NCBI GenBank assembly: GCA_003158355.1
Contig: PMIV01000142.1
Location: forward strand, 1-5,846
Length of the DNA: 5,846 nt
Source of the DNA: Anaerolineaceae bacterium
Lineage (GTDB): Bacteria; Chloroflexota; Anaerolineae; Anaerolineales; Anaerolineaceae
Reading direction: 5' to 3'
Shown here: one piece after another, positions 1-4,740 of the stretch
How the letters are laid out: each line of letters begins with the position of its first letter
Position numbering within the stretch: position 1 is the stretch's first letter
The notes under the pieces: generated by a model
The model's input: the letters and a program-made list of their open reading frames with translations, nothing else
The model's database searches: none
What the model was told of the DNA's origin: nothing
Program-made: the position numbers and the translations under genes

Positions 1-900
1 CCACTCGCGGTACTCGGCATCAAGATCGGGGCAAATATGGAAATCAGGTTCGCTGAAATGAGCCGAATAATAATAATCTGGGGGTAAAGCGTTTAGCAAA
101 GTCTCAAAAACGTGAAAACGTACCCTGAAATCCCCTGGTAATTCGCCCTGAACGATGCGGCATAGCCCGCGTATGGTTGCCAGAGGAGCGATGACCTCTA
201 TTTGTTTCAAATTTTCAAAACGTTCTTTTACCCTGGCGATCACTTCTTTCATCACCAATCCGCTGGCAATGCTGTCCGCGAAAAAGGCCACCGCGATCTT
301 TTCTTTTTGTTGATTATCCAGATCTTTATCTTTAAATAAGGTTAATTCAACCGTACGGTTGTAGACCGGGACTGAACTGTCAAAAACGTGATGTGCGTCT
401 AAAACAATCTCATCGCAATAACAGCCATAATTTTCAAAGATAGCATCCTGCACCTGATATTTCAACCCTTCGCGGGCGATGGGAAAAACAGCCAGGGCAT
501 CTTGTTTGAATTTTTCAAACGTCGGCAAGAATACCGGGGATTTTAAGAGGATGTTGATGGCTTCGCCAATCAGTTTGGATCGATCCGCCCCCAGGCACAA
601 CTGGCCAGGAAGTTTGATGGAGGTTTGACCTGCAGCGTTCTCTGGATCAACTCCGACAATTTCAAGCAGTTGTTTATCTACCCTGCAGTCGCGGATGTAG
701 ATAAACCTGGCAGTCGCGTCGTTATGATATAAGACCAGGTCAAGGCATTTCCCATCTGCCAGTGAGATCTTGCCAGTACGATAAAAACCCTTCCTGTTTG
801 TATCGAAACTGTAAGGAAGGGCTTCATTTAGTTCCAAATCACCGGTTGTCTGGTTGCGTGTGTCTTCTAAAAAAGAAAAGGGATACTTGATACTGGTCAT
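1..900 (-). CDS. UPRTase-like phosphoribosyltransferase-domain protein, 5' part (runs off left edge)
   Basis: An uninterrupted frame of 300 codons runs leftward from ATG 900-898 and is still open at base 1. The first ~130 residues are mixed alpha/beta and I do not recognise them. The second half resembles uracil phosphoribosyltransferases. PIAREGL (about residues 140-146) matches the family's PILRAGL. DSIASG (209-214) sits where the PRPP loop (DPMLATGG) would be. It is followed by a helix, then IEVIAPLATIRGL, like the ITVVSLIAAPEGL strand-turn, and near the edge a stretch like the uracil-binding end. The PRPP loop is degenerate: it lacks the TGG, so activity as a true UPRTase is uncertain. 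Start choice: AGAGGA lies 6 nt before ATG 900. An in-frame ATG at 906 sits directly against that SD and is less likely, and an in-frame stop lies at 933-931. The start overlaps the stop of a short leader ORF. Sure of the gene, moderately sure of the fold. Confidence 0.75.
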   Translation of the reverse strand, partial: MTSIKYPFSFLEDTRNQTTGDLELNEALPYSFDTNRKGFYRTGKISLADGKCLDLVLYHNDATARFIYIRDCRVDKQLLEIVGVDPENAAGQTSIKLPGQLCLGADRSKLIGEAINILLKSPVFLPTFEKFKQDALAVFPIAREGLKYQVQDAIFENYGCYCDEIVLDAHHVFDSSVPVYNRTVELTLFKDKDLDNQQKEKIAVAFFADSIASGLVMKEVIARVKERFENLKQIEVIAPLATIRGLCRIVQGELPGDFRVRFHVFETLLNALPPDYYYSAHFSEPDFHICPDLDAEYREW

Positions 901-971
901 GACCATTCCTCTAAACCGAGATGAATTTTTTTATCAGCGATAAAGGGGTAGATCACTAAAAAAGAACTCAT
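897..971 (-). CDS. 24-codon leader ORF overlapping the start of the UPRTase-like gene
   Basis: ATG 971-969 opens a 24-codon frame ending in TGA 899-897. Its peptide begins MSSFLVIYPF and ends LGLEEWS. The SD AAGGGGG (984-978) is 6 nt from the ATG and is stronger than the SD of the main gene. The stop overlaps the downstream start as ATGA, the usual arrangement for translational coupling. It could be a leader peptide or a chance short frame. No run of one amino acid suggests classical attenuation. The same frame is open further upstream to 1103 (68 codons), but the SD supports the internal ATG. Function unknown. Confidence 0.4.
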   Translation of the reverse strand: MSSFLVIYPFIADKKIHLGLEEWS

Positions 972-985
972 GACCTGCCCCCTTG

Positions 986-1014
986 ATTCTACACTAAACT
1001 TCAAATTTTTGAAG
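986..1014 (-). promoter_or_regulatory. Perfect inverted repeat CTTCAAA-TT-TTTGAAG next to a TAGAAT -10-like hexamer
   Basis: Bases 999-1014 read CTTCAAATTTTTGAAG: two perfect 7-base arms around a 2-base centre. On the minus strand TAGAAT (991-986) follows it, with TTCAAA 16 nt upstream of that as a weak -35. Such a promoter would start near 979, inside the SD of the 24-codon ORF, leaving the mRNA almost leaderless for that ORF but fully able to translate the main gene at 900. It could be an operator inside a promoter or simply AT-rich symmetry. Confidence 0.3.
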
Positions 1015-1089
1015 AGGTTTGCTGGAAAATTGGTCAAATCAATTATTGAACAATCGAATGTCTGAATGATAAAAAACCTATACAGGGAA

Positions 1090-1120
1090 ATTTTAAGGCT
1101 CAATGTAACACTTATTGCAA
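1090..1120 (-). promoter_or_regulatory. Possible divergent promoter sharing the TTGCAA -35 box
   Basis: TTGCAA at 1115-1120 is its own reverse complement, so it can serve as a -35 on both strands. On the minus strand TAAAAT (1095-1090) follows after 19 nt, longer than the preferred 17. If real, it would give the leftward gene a leader of about 180 nt that contains the 999-1014 repeat and the 24-codon ORF, and it would place the weak operator copy (1104-1119) in its spacer. Weak evidence. Confidence 0.22.
1104..1119. promoter_or_regulatory. Imperfect second operator copy (13/16 match) overlapping the -35
   Basis: TGTAACACTTATTGCA matches the perfect palindrome at 1143-1158 at 13 of 16 positions, including the whole left arm TGTAACA. 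It lies 39 bp upstream in the same orientation and covers five bases of the TTGCAA -35 box. A lower-affinity site for the same regulator is the simplest reading. Confidence 0.45.
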
Positions 1121-1143
1121 TTTTTATATTTTCAGGGTAAAAT
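1115..1143 (+). promoter_or_regulatory. Sigma-70-type promoter of the ChrB_N/MFS operon
   Basis: TTGCAA (1115-1120), a 17-nt spacer and TAAAAT (1138-1143) form a near-consensus promoter. The predicted transcript start is near 1150, in the middle of the perfect palindrome, giving a leader of about 20 nt before ATG 1170. The leader contains the SD AAAGGA (1158-1163). Confidence 0.7.
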
Positions 1144-1158
1144 GTAACAATTGTTACA
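1143..1158. promoter_or_regulatory. Perfect 16-bp palindromic operator TGTAACAATTGTTACA
   Basis: Every base pairs across the centre at 1150/1151, as expected for the site of a dimeric repressor. It begins on the last base of the -10 and covers the predicted start site, so a bound protein would block polymerase. The right end touches the SD of the 1170 gene. Candidate binders are the ChrB_N-type protein encoded just downstream (full-length ChrB proteins are known regulators of chr promoters) or a TetR-type regulator outside the window. The sequence does not say which. Confidence 0.65.
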
Positions 1159-1169
1159 AAGGAAATTAA

Positions 1170-1772
1170 ATGAATTACAAATGGATTTTGTTTTGCCCGC
1201 AGTTACCCGCTACACCCTCCAGCCCCCGGGTGATGGTCTGGCGCCGCATGCATTCATCTGGTTCAGTTGGCCTGGATAACGGCCTCTGGATTCTGCCCTA
1301 TTCCGATAGATCTGCAAAAATTATTGAAGAAATGAAAAGCTATGTTCTCAACCAGGGGGGCGCCTGCAAAACCTTCCTCGCCAATGCTTTTGACGAAGAG
1401 ACTGAAACGGATATCCACTCACGCTTCATGCACGAACGTGCTGAAGAATACTTTGAGTTCAAAGAACAATGTGAAGACTTCCTGGCTGAAATTGAAAAAG
1501 AAACCGCCCGCAAGAATTTTAGTTTCGCCGAGTATGAAGAGAATGAGCAGGACCTGGAAAAATTGGAAACCTGGTATGCCAAGGTACAGGCACGTGATTT
1601 TTCCGGGGGCGATCCCGCTGCAGAGGCCGCCCAATGGCTCGAAAAATGCCGTCAGGCGCTGCAAGGGTTCGCCAATGAGGTGATCGCTGCCGAAAACCAC
1701 CTGCGTCCCGGCAATGCCCTCGGGCACTCTCTGGGTAATGGTGTTCCCCCAGTGAAACCTGATCAGAATTAA
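1170..1772 (+). CDS. Stand-alone ChrB N-terminal domain protein (chromate-resistance regulator-like)
   Basis: The 200-residue protein matches the N-terminal part of ChrB. It opens with WILFCPQLP (5-13), continues with RVMVWRRM (20-27) and the conserved GSVGLDNGLWILP stretch (31-43), then a long, strongly acidic helical region (about 48-135) rich in E and D. ChrB proteins of chromate operons are about 300 aa with a second domain; that domain is absent here. The last ~25 residues look disordered. Start: SD AAAGGA lies 6 nt before ATG 1170. It is the first gene of an operon, with the transporter starting 11 bp after its stop, and lies behind a promoter with a palindromic operator. In chromate operons ChrB is a sensor/regulator. 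Here, with no ChrA nearby, the ligand is unknown. Likely cytoplasmic, as no signal peptide is seen. Confidence 0.8.
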   Translation: MNYKWILFCPQLPATPSSPRVMVWRRMHSSGSVGLDNGLWILPYSDRSAKIIEEMKSYVLNQGGACKTFLANAFDEETETDIHSRFMHERAEEYFEFKEQCEDFLAEIEKETARKNFSFAEYEENEQDLEKLETWYAKVQARDFSGGDPAAEAAQWLEKCRQALQGFANEVIAAENHLRPGNALGHSLGNGVPPVKPDQN

Positions 1773-1783
1773 TTAAGGACAAT

Positions 1784-3025
1784 ATGGAAGAAGAAACCAA
1801 ACAACCTGTAGAAAAGACCCATATCCGCGACTTACCTCGCAATGTCTGGGCAGTCGGATTCACCAGTTTCTTTATGGATATTTCCAGTGAAATGGTGATC
1901 AATATTTTGCCGCTGTTTCTCGCCAATGTACTGGGAGTGCAGACCAGCATAATCGGCCTCATTGAGGGCATCGCCGAAGCCACTGCCAGCATTCTCAAAC
2001 TCTTTTCGGGCTGGCTTTCTGATAAGCTCGGCGGTCGAAAATGGCTGGCCGTCGCTGGCTATGGTCTATCCGCCCTTTCCAAACCCTTTTTCTACATCGC
2101 CAGCAGCTGGGAATTGATTGCTGGAGTACGCTGGTCGGATCGTATCGGTAAAGGGATCCGCACTGCACCCCGCGACGCCCTGGTAGCCGATTCAGTCAAA
2201 AAAGAAGACCGTGGTCTGGCGTTTGGTCTGCACCGCGCCATGGATACTGCTGGAGCGATGGTTGGTATTATCATTGCCGCACTGGCAGTCTGGCTGGCTC
2301 AGAAAAATTCACTCGATCTGACCAAACCTACTTTCCAAACCATCGTGCTCATCAGCTTGCTTCCGGCAGTTCTGGCCGTCTTGTCTTTGGCCATTGGCGC
2401 GAAAGATGTGCCCGTAGACAAACAACGTGAATTACCGCGTTTTTCGATCAAAGCCATGGGAAAGCCTTTTAGTATTTTTTTGGTGATCGTCAGCATTTTT
2501 ACCCTCGGCAATTCATCCGATGCTTTTTTGGTATTGCGCGCCCAAAATCTGGGAATATCCGTCCTGGGAATTCTGGTGATGCTGGCGGTTTTTAACCTGA
2601 TCTATTCGCTCATTTCCACACCCGCCGGCTCGCTTTCTGACCGTGTTGGCAGAAGACGCCTGATCGTGGCCGGCTGGCTGGTCTATGCCTTTATTTATCT
2701 CGGTTTCGCCGCAGCTCAAACCGGCTGGCAGGTCTGGGTGCTTTACGTTATTTACGGTCTTTATTACGGTCTGGCTTTTGGAACGGCCAATGCACTGGTA
2801 GCCGACCTGGTTCCGGAAAACCTACGCGGAACTGCCTACGGCACTTATAATGCGGTCATCGGTATTCTGGCCTTCCCAGCCTCTTTGATCGCAGGTATTC
2901 TCTGGCAGGGAGTAGGCAGTTGGTCAGGCTTCGGTCCCTCTGCGCCGTTCTATTTCGGCGGGGGGCTGGCGCTGCTGGCAGCCCTCTTGATGGTCTTCTG
3001 GATGCCAAAAACGAAATCAAATTAA
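1784..3025 (+). CDS. Major facilitator superfamily transporter, 12-TM, substrate unknown
   Basis: The 413-residue protein has about twelve hydrophobic segments after a polar N-terminus (1-20) and ends in a short basic tail, the usual MFS length. The inner-membrane signature between TM2 and TM3 is GWLSDKLGGRK (76-86), repeated in the second half as GSLSDRVGRRR (282-292), showing the two-fold MFS repeat. SDRIGKGIRTAPRDALVADS (118-137), followed by RGLAFGLHRAMDTAGA, marks a subfamily with a conserved charged loop and no substrate I can name. SD AAGGA lies 4 nt before ATG 1784, which is 11 bp after the ChrB_N-like gene, so the two are probably cotranscribed under the 1115-1158 control region. Likely a proton-driven exporter in the cytoplasmic membrane. 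Chromate or drug efflux is possible from context but not shown. No clear terminator follows. Confidence 0.9.
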   Translation: MEEETKQPVEKTHIRDLPRNVWAVGFTSFFMDISSEMVINILPLFLANVLGVQTSIIGLIEGIAEATASILKLFSGWLSDKLGGRKWLAVAGYGLSALSKPFFYIASSWELIAGVRWSDRIGKGIRTAPRDALVADSVKKEDRGLAFGLHRAMDTAGAMVGIIIAALAVWLAQKNSLDLTKPTFQTIVLISLLPAVLAVLSLAIGAKDVPVDKQRELPRFSIKAMGKPFSIFLVIVSIFTLGNSSDAFLVLRAQNLGISVLGILVMLAVFNLIYSLISTPAGSLSDRVGRRRLIVAGWLVYAFIYLGFAAAQTGWQVWVLYVIYGLYYGLAFGTANALVADLVPENLRGTAYGTYNAVIGILAFPASLIAGILWQGVGSWSGFGPSAPFYFGGGLALLAALLMVFWMPKTKSN

Positions 3026-3035
3026 GAAATTCCAT

Positions 3036-3308
3036 CTACTTTTTCATGGGAGGCCAGCCTGCAGCACATTGCGTGTTCCCCCCGACGACAGCCGCCATGT
3101 GAGTGACCCGGGTGCATCCTTGCATTCCCTGCCTTACTGATTCGGCGTCAGTCACATCTCCGGTGACAAACTCCACTCCGGGTAAATCCAGGCTATCCCC
3201 TCGGCTGGTGCTGCGCACCAGCACCCGCGCAGGATCCCCCTGCCGGCTCATTTCTTTGATCAAGATCTTTCCGATGGAACTGGTTCCCCCGGTAACGAAT
3301 GTCTTCAT
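3036..3308 (-). pseudogene. Truncated, frameshifted N-terminal remnant of an extended SDR (NAD-dependent epimerase/dehydratase-like)
   Basis: From ATG 3308-3306 the frame encodes 90 aa that start like an extended SDR. TGGTSSIG (6-13) is the dinucleotide loop, here with Ser10 where the family has Gly. GDVTD (50-54) is the adenine-site Asp, and THMAAVVGG (69-77) matches the HLAA strand. Complete family members run to about 300-350 aa with a YxxxK active site; this one stops at 3036. At the six-G run (minus strand, bases 3083-3078) the homology changes frame: the alternative frame reads GTRNVLQAG (3079-3053), the family's next conserved block, then stops at 3046-3044. The 15-20 residues normally between the two blocks are missing. 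This indicates an internal deletion with frameshift plus loss of the 3' two thirds. AGG abuts the start codon, so no well-spaced SD is present. Convergent with the transporter, 10 bp away. Confidence 0.8.
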
Positions 3309-3534
3309 CCTCGCGTCTTTTCGTTTTCAAAATGGGCTGAATTCAATTCTGATCGATTCGCTTATCTGCAATTTTCAATAAATAACCATCAAATTTATGT
3401 TCACTTTTGAGTTTACAATGTCTCGCCTGTAAGCCAAAGCGGACAAAACCTCACAGTAAACCGATACTGCATGTATATCACTTCCTGCCTATCTTGATTC
3501 ACAAACGGGCCATAATCATCTCAGGATAATAAAT
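3309..3534. other. Intergenic spacer with no recognisable gene
   Basis: About 225 AT-rich bases between the SDR remnant and the promoter of the next gene. I see no tRNA, no good ORF with an SD, no terminator hairpin and no repeat unit. It may include the decayed upstream region of the SDR gene. Confidence 0.5.
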
Positions 3535-3563
3535 TTGAGCGATAATTATTAATAAAGTACTAT
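3535..3563 (+). promoter_or_regulatory. Candidate promoter for the 3590 gene
   Basis: TTGAGC (3535-3540), a 17-nt spacer and TACTAT (3558-3563) give a plausible sigma-70 promoter with a start near 3570 and a leader of about 20 nt carrying the SD. CGATA (3540-3544) and TATCG (3561-3565) form a loose inverted repeat spanning the spacer and -10. Confidence 0.45.
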
Positions 3564-3589
3564 CGTAAAACAATAAGAGGGTGAATGTG

Positions 3590-4105
3590 ATGACAGAAAT
3601 TCAAGTACTAAAACAAGATCTGGATATTTCCCGCACGATCATGCTGGCAACGATCATTGTTGCCATCTCGTCAATTGCTTTCAGTTCGATTACCATGGCG
3701 TTCGAACGCAGCCATAACGTTAAAAGCTTTCGACCTTTCGTTAACCTGTATCAAACGCTAACCAACAACATTATCTCGTTGAGCATTGCCAATGCCGGTC
3801 TGGGCCCCATGCTCATCAATAAAATTGTTTTGGTGAATAAAGGCGGTGATAACATGCAGGAGGGAAAAAGGCTTGCCGAAGTACTCCCCTCCAATTTAGC
3901 CTACGAGGCAATGTTCAATTATTCGGGGGTCTACATATTGGCCCCAAAGGACCAATTGAAGTTGTTTCAATACTCTGAAAACAGCCCCTCCAACTCCAAA
4001 AATATTCTAGCCATAAAAGAAGAGCTGGTACATTATTCTATTTATATTGAGTATCTGGATGTATACGAACATAAGTATCAAAAAACTGAAGAAATACTTT
4101 TTTAG
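3590..4105 (+). CDS. Small membrane-anchored protein of unknown function
   Basis: I do not recognise a named family. The protein is 171 aa from ATG 3590. A GTG at 3581 would add three residues, but it abuts the SD; AGAGGG (3576-3581) is 8 nt from the ATG at 3590. Residues 1-15 are polar. About 16-38 form one hydrophobic helix. The remaining ~130 residues are predicted outside the membrane. RPFVNL (48-53) and the SLSIANAGLGPMLI region (63-76) recall the beta-sandwich 'N-x-G-x-GP' pattern found in many uncharacterised membrane-anchored bacterial proteins, where it follows an N-terminal TM helix. The C-terminal part is rich in Y, E and K (HYSIYIEYLDVYEHKY). It stands alone: there is its own promoter upstream and the rpsO promoter downstream. 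It appears more AT-rich than rpsO or pnp, compatible with recent acquisition. Confidence 0.75.
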   Translation: MTEIQVLKQDLDISRTIMLATIIVAISSIAFSSITMAFERSHNVKSFRPFVNLYQTLTNNIISLSIANAGLGPMLINKIVLVNKGGDNMQEGKRLAEVLPSNLAYEAMFNYSGVYILAPKDQLKLFQYSENSPSNSKNILAIKEELVHYSIYIEYLDVYEHKYQKTEEILF

Positions 4106-4160
4106 AGCGATTTTTCTTTGGGTAGGTCGGTTTTTTGAATTTCAGGTAGGGTTATCCCCT

Positions 4161-4172
4161 CTTGACATCAAG
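4161..4172. promoter_or_regulatory. Palindrome CTTGA-CA-TCAAG embedding a consensus TTGACA
   Basis: The 12 bases form 5-bp arms around CA and contain a perfect TTGACA (4162-4167). Seventeen nt downstream is TCCAAT (4185-4190), a weak -10, so a second upstream promoter for rpsO is possible. The perfect TATAAT at 4207 is 39 nt away, too far to pair with this box. Confidence 0.25.
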
Positions 4173-4183
4173 TAAACCTTGTC

Positions 4184-4212
4184 TTCCAATGAGTATTAAC
4201 GTCTGGTATAAT
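4184..4212 (+). promoter_or_regulatory. rpsO promoter with extended -10
   Basis: TATAAT (4207-4212) is preceded by TGG (4204-4206), a full extended -10 (TGnTATAAT). TTCCAA (4184-4189) lies 17 nt upstream as the -35. The start is predicted near 4219, leaving a leader of about 73 nt before the rpsO ATG. The extended -10 makes up for the modest -35. Confidence 0.75.
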
Positions 4213-4230
4213 TGGGGCAATGACTAGTCC

Positions 4231-4278
4231 TGTCTGCGGCGCTGCTGCGGGCAAGGAGACTTGCAAAAATCTTTTTTT
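4231..4278 (+). promoter_or_regulatory. Structured rpsO mRNA leader, candidate S15 autoregulatory element
   Basis: Two mutually exclusive hairpins can form. The first is 4231-4253, a 10-bp stem closed by a 3-nt loop (4241-4243) with three G-U wobbles (4233/4251, 4235/4249, 4238/4246). The second is GCAAG-GAGA-CTTGC (4251-4264), which shares bases 4251-4253 with the first. A run of seven T (4272-4278) abuts the SD AGGAG (4279-4283). S15 is known to repress its own mRNA in several bacteria through unrelated leader folds, often using a helix with G-U/G-C pairs like its 16S rRNA site. The wobble-rich stem fits, but the assignment is inference. Confidence 0.45.
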
Positions 4279-4291
4279 AGGAGCATTTGTC

Positions 4292-4564
4292 ATGGCATTG
4301 ACAAAGGAAGCAAAAGAACAACTGATCACCACTTACCACATTCACGATACAGATACGGGTTCCGCTGATGTGCAGATCGCCATCCTCACCACCCGCATCG
4401 CCCAACTCACCGAGCACCTGCGCGCGAACAAGCACGACAATGCTTCACGCCGCGGTTTACTGAAAATGGTTGGCACTCGCCGCAAATTGTTAGCCTACCT
4501 GCGCCGCACTGATTTTGCACGGTTCGCAGCAATCACAGAAAAGCTAAACATCCGCACACGGTAA
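4292..4564 (+). CDS. rpsO: 30S ribosomal protein S15
   Basis: The 90-aa product is full length for S15 (about 89 aa) and binds 16S rRNA in the central domain of the small subunit, nucleating platform assembly. The signature DTGSADVQ (21-28) and the SRRGLL (52-57) to RRKLLAYL (63-70) helices are present. Residues known to contact the three-way junction are kept (T22, G23, Q28, R35, Y69). Of the set that reads the G-U/G-C helix, H42, D49 and S52 are kept, while the usual His at 46 is Asn. Start: SD AGGAG (4279-4283) is 8 nt before ATG 4292 and [10 protein letters not shown] is the normal N-terminus. An in-frame ATG at 4220 would add 24 unconserved residues and lies at the transcript start, so I reject it. 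It is followed by a strong terminator and then pnp, the common rpsO-pnp order. Confidence 0.97.
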   Translation: MALTKEAKEQLITTYHIHDTDTGSADVQIAILTTRIAQLTEHLRANKHDNASRRGLLKMVGTRRKLLAYLRRTDFARFAAITEKLNIRTR

Positions 4565-4578
4565 TGGAATGAATCAGG

Positions 4579-4616
4579 CGAGTAGATGGTAAACGAGTCC
4601 ATCTACTCGTTTTTTT
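4579..4616 (+). terminator. Strong Rho-independent terminator after rpsO
   Basis: A perfect 11-bp stem CGAGTAGATGG (4579-4589) / CCATCTACTCG (4599-4609), a 9-nt loop and seven T (4610-4616). It ends most rpsO transcripts before pnp, or acts as a 3' stabilising hairpin with read-through to pnp. Confidence 0.93.
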
Positions 4617-4618
4617 CA

Positions 4619-4635
4619 CCCGCAAAGAAAGCGGG
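4619..4635 (+). other. Small hairpin CCCGC-(7 nt)-GCGGG in the pnp leader
   Basis: Five G-C pairs close the loop AAAGAAA, starting 2 bases after the terminator T-run. It has no T-run of its own, so it is not a terminator. It could be part of the folded pnp leader or a 3' end-protecting structure. Confidence 0.35.
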
Positions 4636-4668
4636 AAGTTTCACCGTCGGTTGGGTATTGAAACATAG

Positions 4669-4697
4669 TGAGGACTCCAACTGTCCTCGATATTTTT
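4669..4697 (+). promoter_or_regulatory. Terminator-like hairpin in the pnp leader
   Basis: GAGGAC (4670-4675) pairs with GTCCTC (4683-4688) around a 7-nt loop, with one extra U-G pair outside (4669/4689), followed by GATATTTTT (4689-4697). The T-run is offset and broken, so termination would be weak. In enterobacteria the pnp leader forms a hairpin used for PNPase self-control after RNase III cleavage; a comparable role here is inference. I found no convincing pnp promoter between the rpsO terminator and 4741. Confidence 0.4.
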
Positions 4698-4740
4698 CAG
4701 TCCCTGACCAGGCGGAAATGGAATAAGGGAGATTATTCGA

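Noticed and set aside
1184..1772. Annotation of the ChrB_N-like gene as a chromate-resistance gene chrB
   Set aside because: Only the N-terminal domain is present and no ChrA lies in the window, so the substrate cannot be inferred and no symbol is given.
1340..1998. Open frames antisense to, or in another frame of, the ChrB_N-like and MFS genes
   Set aside because: They lie opposite or inside strongly supported genes, lack SDs and show no family resemblance; they are coding shadows.
3026..3060. Bidirectional terminator between the MFS gene and the SDR remnant
   Set aside because: The only symmetry (AGGC-CA-GCCT) has a 2-nt loop and no proper T-run after it.
2920..3381. Plus-strand frames at 2920-3102 and 3103-3381
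   Set aside because: The first overlaps the end of the MFS gene in another frame; the second is antisense to the recognisable SDR remnant.
3309..3580. tRNA, small RNA or IS end in the spacer
   Set aside because: No cloverleaf, terminal inverted repeats or target duplication could be seen by eye.
3581..3589. GTG start at 3581 for the small membrane protein
   Set aside because: The GTG is immediately next to the SD AGAGG; ATG 3590 has proper spacing.
4220..4291. 24-residue N-terminal extension of S15 from ATG 4220
   Set aside because: The ATG lies at the predicted transcript start with no SD, the added residues are not S15-like, and ATG 4292 has a well-spaced AGGAG and the normal N-terminus.
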